Source of the DNA: JBDTME01 sp964583795
Lineage (GTDB): Bacteria; Patescibacteriota; Microgenomatia; UBA1400; PJMF01
Reading direction: 5' to 3'
Assembly: GCA_964583795.1 (NCBI GenBank)
Contig: CAZOWX010000016.1
Location: 1-40,556, forward strand
DNA: 40,556 nucleotides
This document shows positions 32,341 through 38,172 of this stretch, piece after piece. The notes beneath the pieces were generated by a model. The model searched no databases and was not told where the DNA came from. It was given only the letters and a program-made list of their open reading frames with translations. The first letter of the stretch is position 1; every line of letters begins with the position of its first letter. Both the position numbers and the translations under genes were made by a program.

Positions 32341-32393
32341 ACACACCAAATAAAAAACGATATTACAAAATAAGAGTTAACGAAAGAAACATT

Positions 32394-32753
32394 ATGTCAT
32401 TTAAAACCATCAAAGAAAAAACTCAAGTACATTTACTACATGAGCACGAAAATCAACCATTTTCTGCTGAGAATGCCACACCATTTGCTACTACCTTACT
32501 GAGAATCATTGGTGAGGATCAAACTTGCGTTTTAGAACATGCTGTCAACACCTTTCTCCGACAAGCAAGAGTTGAGAAAGACGGTACGGTGATTTGTTTT
32601 AGAACCTCTGACGAAAATCAAGTGTTCGACTGGGAAGTTCCCCTGACAGTTGCCAGGGAAAATCCATATAACGACGACGCTTCATCTACCTTAGTAGATG
32701 CCATTCGGGTTATTGCACAAGGCATGATTCCAGTCACTGAAATGTGTTTGTAA
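32394..32753 (+). CDS. Unknown small protein
   Basis: 119 residues from the ATG at 32394 (MSFKTIKEKTQVHLL); a longer frame from a GTG at 32334 would start inside the terminator and is unlikely. GAAAG lies 6-7 nt upstream. Visible: ATPFATTLLRIIGEDQTCVLEHAVNTFLRQA (helical) and GTVICFRTSDENQVFDWEVPL (beta). No recognised family, signal or membrane helix. About 120 nt after the previous gene, beyond its terminator. Confidence 0.55.
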   Translation: MSFKTIKEKTQVHLLHEHENQPFSAENATPFATTLLRIIGEDQTCVLEHAVNTFLRQARVEKDGTVICFRTSDENQVFDWEVPLTVARENPYNDDASSTLVDAIRVIAQGMIPVTEMCL

Positions 32754-32816
32754 TTCTTTAAAGTAGGGGGAAATCTCATCGCTGAAAATTTTTTGCCGCA
32801 TGACCCCGGCGAATCA

Positions 32817-32825
32817 TGATACAAT
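32817..32825 (+). promoter_or_regulatory. Extended -10 upstream of the tRNA-Pro region
   Basis: TGATACAAT, identical to the extended -10 before leuS. It may drive the tRNA-Pro locus about 110-215 nt downstream. Confidence 0.4.
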
Positions 32826-32937
32826 CTCATTCTAGATGTGAGGATGATGTTGATATGTCGTTTTTACTTTTATACTGCTAACCCTAGCAACCAATAAACT
32901 AGACAACAACCTAACAACATAACCACTAATCAAGCAC

Positions 32938-33023
32938 CGGGGTATAGCGCAGATGGTTTACCCGGCCAACTTTTCTGGCAGCTTGGCAAAAAAAGCTTGA
33001 CGGGTAAAGTGCGCGTCGTTCGG
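32938..33023 (+). pseudogene. 5' half of a tRNA-Pro(CGG), interrupted in the D-loop
   Basis: CGGGGTA (acceptor 5' strand, 32938-32944), TA, D-stem GCGC (32947-32950), D-loop AGATGGTT, a 49-bp insertion (about 32959-33007), A, D-stem GTGC (33009-33012), G26, anticodon stem CGTCG (33014-33018), TT, then CGG at 33021-33023. Without the insert this is a canonical tRNA-Pro 5' half beginning C1, as bacterial tRNA-Pro do. After the anticodon the sequence leaves tRNA structure and no matching 3' half (TACCCCG) is seen nearby. An intact tRNA-Pro with the same anticodon starts 17 bases later. Confidence 0.75.
32957..33008. repeat. Palindromic element in the tRNA D-loop
   Basis: Ends TTTACCCG and CGGGTAAA are perfect 8-bp inverted repeats. 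Inside are GGCCAACTTTTCTGGCA and GCTTGGCAAAAAAAGCTTGA. Reverse-complemented, it closely matches 14037-14087. Confidence 0.8.
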
Positions 33024-33039
33024 CTTGAGAGCCGTAACT

Positions 33040-33111
33040 CGGAGTGTAGTTCATCGGTAGAACGCTCGGTTCGGGACCGAGAGGCAGAGAGTTCGATTCT
33101 CTCCACTCCGA
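33040..33111 (+). tRNA. tRNA-Pro (anticodon CGG)
   Basis: 72 nt. Acceptor CGGAGTG/CACTCCG (7 bp), TA, D-arm GTTC-ATCGGTA-GAAC, G26, anticodon arm CTCGG-TTCGGGA-CCGAG with anticodon CGG, variable AGGCA, T-arm GAGAG-TTCGATT-CTCTC, discriminator A. No CCA is encoded. The C1:G72 pair and A73 fit tRNA-Pro identity. All stems are perfect, so this is the functional copy. Confidence 0.95.
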
Positions 33112-33168
33112 CAGAGAGTAGTTGACAGTAGTTAGTAGACAGGGGCCAGGGTTTCCTCCTCCGCTAGC

Positions 33169-33259
33169 GCTACGGCGGACACAGTAGGCCTTAGAAAGTT
33201 AACAGTGGACAGTGGAACAGTTAATAGTTTCTCAGCTACCATAGACTAAAGACTATAGT
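33169..33259. repeat. 91-bp repeat identical to 40414-40504
   Basis: GCTACGGCGGACACAGTAGG, CCTTAGAAAGTTAACAGTGG, ACAGTGGAACAGTTAATAG, TTTCTCAGCTACC, ATAGACTAAAGACTATAGT. It matches 40414-40504 base for base by eye, and TTTCCTCCTCCGC a few bases upstream is shared too. Confidence 0.85.
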
Positions 33260-33410
33260 GGTTGGTTGTTGTGTTGTTCGGTTATTGTAAAGCTTAATAT
33301 ATTGATGAAACACCCATCATCCCACCCCCGTCCGTCATCTCAGCGCAGGCCGAAATCAATCCAGATATCTTTAAAACGCCACTCGAAAGCAAAACACCGT
33401 TGGGTGTGGT

Positions 33411-33484
33411 TTCTCTCCGTTTGACGGAGAGAACATCTGGAAAGAATTTTTGAATAAAAATTTTTCCAGATAAGAGAGGAGTGT
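33411..33484. repeat. Double-hairpin element, copy 3
   Basis: Hairpin 1: TTCTCTCCGT (33411-33420), loop TTG, ACGGAGAGAA (33424-33433). Hairpin 2: ATCTGGAAA with TTTCCAGAT, as in copy 2, then AAGAGAGGAG. Confidence 0.75.
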
Positions 33485-33951
33485 TCTGGCAGATAGCAGG
33501 GACCCCACCTCTATTTAACGGAAACGCAACTCGAAAGCAAAAAAACGCTTGTCATCCCTCCGATGGACATCGAGGCCTGCCCGCCGGAGAGGCGGGGGAT
33601 CTAAAGTCAGAGTACTGAATTGAAAGCGGCAACACCCTCCACCTCCCACCAACGCGTATCCGAGACAGCAAAAACAGCATTCATCTTTTCAATAACGACT
33701 GTCTTTTCAAAAGCAAAAAAAAGCTCGTCATCCCTGATTCGTCGGCAAGCAGGCTTGAACCCTGCCCGCCTTGGGTGGGTCAAGTATCGAGGACCTAACT
33801 TGATTGATATCTACAGCGAAGCTGATATTTCGAAAGCACTTGAAAAAAAGTTGTAACACTCCCGACCTAATGTCGCCAAAGCCTTACTGCGTTTCACCAA
33901 TGGCTTATCAGTTGTAGGCCGATTACACAGTTGGAAAAACTTAATTCTCGA

Positions 33952-34152
33952 TTAAATTTGATTTCTTAGTTTGGCATATGGAGAGTTAGGATGAGTGCTT
34001 ATCCATGTTGCAGCCTGTTCTTGTTGGATTTCCATTTGATCATCGTTCCCAGTTTGACCTCTTGCACCTATCACTGGGTTTGAAAAATGTATGATTCCCT
34101 CTTTATCGTGCAACAGAATAAAATTTTCAACTGCTTCGCGAACTGTAGTCAT
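33952..34152 (-). CDS. Unknown small protein with strong ribosome site
   Basis: 66 residues from the ATG at 34152. AAAGGAG lies 6 nt upstream, which decides this start over a longer frame. Visible: MTTVREAVENFILLHDKEGII, then polar sequence with EIQQEQAATWISTHPNSPYA. No family recognised. A promoter (34312-34339) and a long structured leader (34175-34301) precede it, which supports real expression. Confidence 0.6.
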   Translation of the reverse strand: MTTVREAVENFILLHDKEGIIHFSNPVIGARGQTGNDDQMEIQQEQAATWISTHPNSPYAKLRNQI

Positions 34153-34174
34153 AAAATTCTCCTTTCCTGCTAAC

Positions 34175-34301
34175 AAAAAAGACACCGCTCTCACTTTGCG
34201 CTCGCTTGGTTTCTTCCCGTTATCCTGAACTTGATTCAGGAATGCATCGGGATGTTGTTACTTGGGAGCGAAAGCGTTTTTGGTGCCTTCGCGTCTTTTT
34301 T
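34175..34301 (-). promoter_or_regulatory. Large imperfect palindrome in the leader of the 66-residue gene
   Basis: AAAAAAGAC (34175-34183) and GTCTTTTTT (34293-34301) are perfect complements closing a 127-bp unit. Inner pairs: ACACC with GGTGC, GCTCGC-like with GGGAGCG, CCCG with CGGG, and TCCTGAA with TTCAGGA at the centre. In the minus-strand transcript the closing stem ends in a run of six U, like a terminator, directly before the ribosome site. It could be a conditional terminator or a bidirectional terminator inherited from repeats. Confidence 0.45.
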
Positions 34302-34311
34302 ATGTTGTTGT

Positions 34312-34339
34312 AGTATACCAGACATCCTATAGCTGTCAA
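34312..34339 (-). promoter_or_regulatory. Near-consensus promoter of the 66-residue gene
   Basis: Minus strand TTGACA (34339-34334), 16-nt spacer, TATACT (34317-34312). Start near 34305, giving a leader of about 150 nt. Confidence 0.7.
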
Positions 34340-34347
34340 CATGAAAC

Positions 34348-34465
34348 TTACCCGAACTTACCCCCACGCGCCATCCGCACCACCGTCAGGATAGATACTT
34401 GATCTTGCCTTAGGAGATAAAACACAAGAATCGAAGGGGAACCCAGTATTGAAAGGCACAGCTCA
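34348..34465 (-). pseudogene. C-terminal relic of a RelE/ParE-type toxin
   Basis: Directly after the stop of the intact RelE-like gene, in another frame, the minus strand reads DELCLSILGSPSILVFYLLR, then QDQVSILTVVRMARGGKFG and a TAA at 34348. This is the pattern of a RelE-family C-terminus (a LVFY strand, then ILTVVRMARGG). No start codon or N-terminal half remains. Its last part is closely repeated at 35060-35098. Confidence 0.6.
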
Positions 34466-34729
34466 TCGATAAATTTCTCGTCGATGTCCCACTCTCAAGA
34501 TGTAGACAATTTTTTGCTCGTGGTACAAATCATACAGGATTCGATAGTCACCAACTCTCAGTCTGAAGTCGGCAACATCGCTGCCAACTAGTGCCTTTTG
34601 TTGGGTTGATGGAGTTTCAAACTCTGCGAGACCCTGAATTTTTTGAATAATTCGTTGTTTGGTTTTCAGGGGGAGTTTTTTGAGGTCTTTCTGAGCTTGG
34701 GAAGAAAGGTGAATAGAGTAATTTTTCAT
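34463..34729 (-). CDS. RelE/ParE-family toxin
   Basis: 88 residues. YSIHLSSQAQKDLKKLPLKTKQRIIQKI, then DVADFRLRVGDYRILYDLYHEQKIVYILRVGHRREIYR. This is the full RelE/ParE fold with the usual basic residues (K, R in RLRVGDYRILY, and HRRE at the end). RelE toxins cut mRNA in the ribosome; the catalytic set here (R, R, H, Tyr near the end) fits a YoeB/RelE-type enzyme. It follows the antitoxin gene by 9 bp, so both share one mRNA. Confidence 0.9.
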   Translation of the reverse strand: MKNYSIHLSSQAQKDLKKLPLKTKQRIIQKIQGLAEFETPSTQQKALVGSDVADFRLRVGDYRILYDLYHEQKIVYILRVGHRREIYR

Positions 34730-34738
34730 GACCGCTCT

Positions 34739-35008
34739 TTACTTGTCATTTTTCAAAAAATCGTCAAGTGAGACGGTTTTTCCAGTCTGAAATTCTTTTC
34801 TAGCTTTGCGAATGGATTTCCTTAATTGTGGAGAGTTCATCTCCAAAAGGATCTCTTGGAGTTGTTGATACTCCTCAAAGGGGATTGTGACAAAGATGGG
34901 AGTATTTCTTTGCGTTACCAGATAATGTCCTCCCAGCTCCTTAATCGAGTTGGAAATCGATGGAAGATGGGTTTGAAATTGTTTGATACCGTAAACGTCA
35001 GTGATCAT
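34739..35008 (-). CDS. Phd/YefM-like antitoxin
   Basis: 89 residues from the ATG at 35008. The longer frame from 35056 runs through the promoter and is rejected. DVYGIKQFQTHLPSISNSI, then GGHYLVTQRNTPIFVTIPFEEYQQLQ is the Phd/YefM fold. The tail (LRKSIRKARKEFQTGKTVSLDDFLKN) would bind the RelE toxin encoded 9 bp downstream. The -10 ends 9 nt before the ATG, so the mRNA has almost no leader. Confidence 0.85.
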   Translation of the reverse strand: MITDVYGIKQFQTHLPSISNSIKELGGHYLVTQRNTPIFVTIPFEEYQQLQEILLEMNSPQLRKSIRKARKEFQTGKTVSLDDFLKNDK

Positions 35009-35017
35009 AGTGCGTTT

Positions 35018-35046
35018 AGGATACCGTAAACGCAGTACTTTGTCAA
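35018..35046 (-). promoter_or_regulatory. Promoter and operator-like repeats of the RelE module
   Basis: Minus strand TTGACA (35046-35041), 17-nt spacer, TATCCT (35023-35018). GCGTTTA and TAAACGC form an inverted repeat across the -10. CGTTTACGGTATC occurs again as a direct repeat inside the first codons (about 34985-34997). This suits autorepression by the antitoxin. Confidence 0.65.
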
Positions 35047-35059
35047 TCAAGAACAATTA

Positions 35060-35137
35060 CTAAACTCCACCCCCACGTGCCATCCGCACCACAGTCAGGA
35101 TAAGTACCGACAAGCATGCACAGTGAACTATGTACTT
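35060..35137 (-). pseudogene. Second C-terminal relic of a RelE-type toxin
   Basis: Minus strand reads VLILTVVRMARGGGV and a TAG (35060), almost the same as the end of the relic at 34348-34465 (SILTVVRMARGGKFG). The upstream part (KYIVHCACLS) is degenerate and the N-terminal half is missing. Confidence 0.5.
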
Positions 35138-35167
35138 TTTTCGATATGAACAGAAGGTTTCGTATTG

Positions 35168-35173
35168 TATGAT
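35168..35173 (+). promoter_or_regulatory. -10 box directly before the small membrane protein start
   Basis: TATGAT followed by 6 nt and the ATG at 35180. The transcript should begin at the ATG. No clear -35. Confidence 0.45.
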
Positions 35174-35179
35174 GAACCC

Positions 35180-35470
35180 ATGAAACTCTCCAAAATTGTT
35201 ATCCCTATCTTGTTTTCGTCATCGGTGTTGCTGATTGTGATCATGATGCTCACAACCCTCTTAGTTATGTCGACAGATGGGGGAGACAACACGCTTGCGT
35301 ATTCCGGTAATAATTTTGTCATTATTCCGACTTTTGTAGCCCACATCCTCAGTGTCTCAATTGTGGCGTATCGATTCAAAAAGCAACAATACCACAAGAT
35401 CAACTGGTGGCTGCTGATACCACATGTTGTTTTTGTTCTGGGTTTTGTTCTCTGGGTTCTAAACAGTTAA
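35180..35470 (+). CDS. Small three-helix membrane protein
   Basis: 96 residues from the ATG at 35180; a TTG at 35165 would add five residues but lies in the -10. Three hydrophobic helices: IVIPILFSSSVLLIVIMMLTTLLV, FVIIPTFVAHILSVSIVAY and WWLLIPHVVFVLGFVLWVL, with short polar links. No family recognised. It is transcribed away from the toxin module. Confidence 0.6.
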   Translation: MKLSKIVIPILFSSSVLLIVIMMLTTLLVMSTDGGDNTLAYSGNNFVIIPTFVAHILSVSIVAYRFKKQQYHKINWWLLIPHVVFVLGFVLWVLNS

Positions 35471-35695
35471 TGTCATTGGAAATCATGTAGAGCCTGTCCG
35501 AATCAGACACTCTTGCAGTAGAATGCGACTTTCCGGATAAGCTACAAAGAGTAGAGTCCTCCAGCGCGTTAACTTTCTTTTTGGTAAAATACCTTATTCT
35601 TTGCTCCCGCCCCACTACGCCAAAGGCTCCGCGGGACACAGTATTGTTTCGCATGTAGGGAGGAGGGAAATGAGGTTTCCCGTTGCCACTCCGAA

Positions 35696-35767
35696 GCCCT
35701 CATAGCTCAATGGATAGAGCACAGGTTTCCTAAACCTGCGATGTGAGTTCGATTCTCACTGAGGGCA
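35696..35767 (+). tRNA. tRNA-Arg (anticodon CCT)
   Basis: 72 nt. Acceptor GCCCTCA/TGAGGGC, TA, D-arm GCTC-AATGGATA-GAGC, A26, anticodon arm CAGGT-TTCCTAA-ACCTG with anticodon CCT (codon AGG), variable CGAT, T-arm GTGAG-TTCGATT-CTCAC, discriminator A. No CCA encoded. All stems perfect. Confidence 0.95.
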
Positions 35768-36202
35768 CTGAAGGCGAAGGGTGGTAAACCTTTGATCCAG
35801 GTTCTCTGCCTTCGCCCGTTTAAAGTTATGGCTCCGAGGGATACAGTTGGCTACGGCGGGACATGGATTCCCGGCGGGGGCACAGGATTGGGATGGTAGA
35901 GTGTGGATGATGGATTATGGATAAGAGAATGTGCCAGTCCGAGGCTGGTCTGCCTCGAGCGGAGAGTGTGGGGGGGGAGACAATGGACTTATAGATGACA
36001 GATTATGGATTGGTGGGAACGACTATCGAAAACAAAGAAAATAAAAAGTTGTCATCCCGAATTCGATTCGGGATCTAAAGTCAGAGTCTATAAAAGCGGC
36101 GACTGTGACCCCAACAACAACCCAACCACCAAACAACTCAACAACTTCTCGTTTGATTACAAACTGACTACCCATAACCATCCCTTTTTTTTACTCCACC
36201 CC

Positions 36203-36231
36203 TTGACCACAAAGCAATCCATACATAAAAT
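36203..36231 (+). promoter_or_regulatory. Promoter of the RHH antitoxin gene
   Basis: TTGACC (36203-36208), 17-nt spacer, TAAAAT (36226-36231). A direct repeat CATACATAAAA (about 36220-36230 and 36243-36252) may be the operator. Confidence 0.5.
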
Positions 36232-36263
36232 GGGTGCAATTCATACATAAAAATATAAACTCT

Positions 36264-36539
36264 ATGCCCACTACAACCATCAACATTACCCTCCCCAAAC
36301 AAATGAAAGCCACCTTGGATGAGAAGGTGAAAAATGGCTTGTATACCTCGATCAGCGAGCTCATCCGCGAGGCAGTGCGAGACTTGATCACTCGCCAAAG
36401 TGTTCAGGCAACGCAGTTTTCGGCCCAGGCACAAGACGAAATCCGCACAGAGCTTAAAGAGGCTCGAAAGCACCCTGATCCACTCGCCTCATTTGATACT
36501 TCGACAAAGCTTGAGGATTATTTAGACTCACTTGAGTGA
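36264..36539 (+). CDS. ParD/CopG-like ribbon-helix-helix antitoxin, orphan
   Basis: 91 residues from the ATG at 36264. TTTINITLPKQMKATLDEKV, then GLYTSISELIREAVRDLI is the ribbon-helix-helix pattern: a beta strand that enters the DNA major groove, then two helices. The acidic tail (ELKEARKHPDPLASFDTSTK, LEDYLDSLE) would bind a ParE-type toxin. No toxin gene follows, only a nine-codon remnant-like frame at 36551-36577. It may repress its own promoter or be the leftover of a decayed module. Confidence 0.75.
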   Translation: MPTTTINITLPKQMKATLDEKVKNGLYTSISELIREAVRDLITRQSVQATQFSAQAQDEIRTELKEARKHPDPLASFDTSTKLEDYLDSLE

Positions 36540-36550
36540 GGAAGCGTCGT

Positions 36551-36577
36551 ATGACGATCAGGTATACCGGTAAATGA
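36551..36577 (+). pseudogene. Possible remnant of a ParE-type toxin start
   Basis: ATG ... TGA encodes MTIRYTGK, 11 bases after the antitoxin stop. ParE-like toxins often begin M-x-I-x-Y/F-T/S-x-K at just this place. Only eight residues remain, so chance is possible. Confidence 0.25.
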
Positions 36578-36600
36578 TGTAATGCAGTGCGTTAAAACGA

Positions 36601-37548
36601 TTAAGAAGTGTTTTTCGTATAAAGCATCACAGCTGTTGTTGGTTGAGGAATTGTATCAAATTTCTTCTCTCGAGGATTGGACCTTGATAAATATATCTCA
36701 AGTTGTTTCCAGTAGCTCGCTGAAGGTACATGAAATTGTTGGCCGTTCCAGAGAATAATGCCTCCCTGTAACTGCATGCGCTGTGAATTTAGAATCTCAC
36801 TAATGCGACTAAAATTTAACAGCTTTAAGGTATGAGCTAAATTTTGTATTATTTTTTTCGATACTCCCGTGTTGGCAGTCATATTTTTATGTACCTGTTG
36901 CGCAACTGGTTTAATAACAAATTCCCATAGTTCTTCTTCAGTTATTCCTAAATGGGATGCAACAAACCCTTCATGAATTCCATAAGGGTAGTTAAAGGTT
37001 TTTCCATTGTGAGACACCCATTGTGCAGGGAATTTGTAAGTGGGTGCAAATTTTGCAATCATGTAAGCGAGCAGTTGTCGAATACGTTTTCCCGTGATGC
37101 TTGTTTCTGCGATTACCATCGTTCCGTTTTCTTTGGTCACTCGACTAGCTTCTGCAAGCACTGGCTCGGGTGAAACAAGAGTATTGAGGATGAGAGATAA
37201 GACTGTTATGCCAAAAAAACGATCGTCGAAAGGAAGTGAACATGCATTTTCAACGTAATATTCAGCCTTTGGGTTTTGGTGATGAGCACGAGCATGTTGA
37301 ATTCTTGCTTCAGAAGTATCGATTCCGACGGCTTTGTGTGTCGTTATTGTTTCTTTTTGGGTGACAACTCCGTTTGGTCCACACCCAATGTCCAGAAGAA
37401 CGTTATTTTTGAGGTATGGTACGAGTAAATGTAAACAAGCAGCAATAACAGCTTTTTGGTGCAGGTTATTGTCCGCATCAGTTATTTTGACCTGCTTTGC
37501 TCCATGAAAAGTCGTTGGATCAGTATCAATTTTATTGGGTAATGCCAT
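36601..37548 (-). CDS. Class I SAM-dependent methyltransferase
   Basis: 315 residues. NVLLDIGCGPNG is motif I (SAM-binding glycine loop, about 50-61), AVGIDTSEARIQHAR is motif II, AEYYVENACSLPFDDRFFGITVLSLILNTL is motif III/IV of the Methyltransf_11 type, and SRVTKENGTMVIAET is motif V. The C-terminal about 130 residues (FVIKPVAQQVHKNM, SKKIIQNLAHTLKLLNF, FHVPSASYWKQLEIYL) are not recognised and may set substrate choice. Cytoplasmic, substrate unknown. It is alone on this strand; the convergent gene is the RHH antitoxin. Confidence 0.85.
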   Translation of the reverse strand: MALPNKIDTDPTTFHGAKQVKITDADNNLHQKAVIAACLHLLVPYLKNNVLLDIGCGPNGVVTQKETITTHKAVGIDTSEARIQHARAHHQNPKAEYYVENACSLPFDDRFFGITVLSLILNTLVSPEPVLAEASRVTKENGTMVIAETSITGKRIRQLLAYMIAKFAPTYKFPAQWVSHNGKTFNYPYGIHEGFVASHLGITEEELWEFVIKPVAQQVHKNMTANTGVSKKIIQNLAHTLKLLNFSRISEILNSQRMQLQGGIILWNGQQFHVPSASYWKQLEIYLSRSNPREKKFDTIPQPTTAVMLYTKNTS

Positions 37549-37639
37549 AGGTTGGCAATTCTACTATAAATATCAACATATTGGAACAATTTATTCTTGG
37601 GTGTTGTACCTTACTGCTTGTTTATAGTTCCTCCCACCC

Positions 37640-37668
37640 TTGACACCACTCAAATCCCATAGTATAAT
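37640..37668 (+). promoter_or_regulatory. Perfect consensus sigma-70-type promoter
   Basis: TTGACA (37640-37645), 17-nt spacer, TATAAT (37663-37668): an exact match in both boxes. Start near 37675. The leader carries ACACC...GGTGT (37684-37705) and GAGGGGAAG before the ATG. Confidence 0.85.
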
Positions 37669-37719
37669 TCTTTTTTCATTATTACACCCTCAAAAGTGCG
37701 GTGTAGTAGAGGGGAAGAT

Positions 37720-38010
37720 ATGGTATTGGAAAAAGCACGCAGATTTGTGAGAGAGAGAGGGATGAGAGTCGGATTATTAGCGCTCCTTTTGCTAGCTGGT
37801 TCAGGCTGTCTTGATGGCAACGCAAGAAAAACGCCAGTAACGTCTATTGATCCTACTCCAACACTCCCAGACCCAAATGCTCCAAGCTTACCTGTTGAGA
37901 TTGTTGGGCAAAAACCGGCTTCGAACGATGTTCCCGAAGCTTGTTATGGTCAAGACGGACAGTGGGGAGTGTGCTTTCGAGATCCGAATGGAACTGATCA
38001 GGATCAATAA
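37720..38010 (+). CDS. Small putative lipoprotein
   Basis: 96 residues from the ATG at 37720, with GAGGGGAAG 3-9 nt upstream. A basic n-region (KARRFVRERGMR), a hydrophobic core (VGLLALLLLAG) and SGC at about residue 30 form a lipobox-like site (LAGSGC). The mature part is short and Pro/Asp-rich (TPTLPDPNAPSLP), with two more Cys (EACYG, GVCF) that could form a disulphide. No family recognised. The perfect promoter predicts strong expression. Confidence 0.65.
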   Translation: MVLEKARRFVRERGMRVGLLALLLLAGSGCLDGNARKTPVTSIDPTPTLPDPNAPSLPVEIVGQKPASNDVPEACYGQDGQWGVCFRDPNGTDQDQ

Positions 38011-38172
38011 CTCGTTGATTATTCCTCAGAACAAGAAGTGATTTGTTTGGTTTAAGTTTTTTGGCTAATAACAAAACTTTTGATTTTTTTCGAGTTAAAT
38101 TCAACCACACAACCACTCTCCCTAAAGACTAACGTCTATAGACTATAGTCTCCAATGACTCCTGACTACTAA

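Larger units (their letters stand above)
33112..33951. repeat. Repeat-filled region after tRNA-Pro
   Basis: No gene seen. It contains the long exact repeat (33169-33259), a GTTGTTGTG run, diverged GTCATCC elements (about 33310-33395), the double hairpin copy 3, GTCATCC elements at 33551-33629 and about 33727-33850, and about 100 bases of unique sequence before the stop of the next gene. Confidence 0.7.
35471..36263. repeat. Intergenic region with tRNA-Arg and repeats
   Basis: Besides the tRNA-Arg (35696-35767) it contains a CCCCACTACGCCAAAGGCTC module (about 35610-35642), a GTGCCAGTCCGAGGCTGGTC/TGCCTCGAGCGGAG module (about 35931-35965), GATAGATTATGG-type runs, a GTCATCC element (36051-36090) and a CAAC-rich run (36114-36146). 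No protein gene seen. Confidence 0.65.

Noticed and set aside
32938..33038. A complete tRNA with an intron
   Set aside because: The anticodon 3' stem, T-arm and acceptor 3' strand are missing, so it cannot mature even if the D-loop insert were removed.
9182..36146. CAAC-rich runs and GTCATCC elements as a possible CRISPR array
   Set aside because: Copies are irregularly spaced, variable, scattered and often inverted, with no constant repeat-spacer rhythm and no cas genes. The PaaX-like protein only shares the Cas2 fold.
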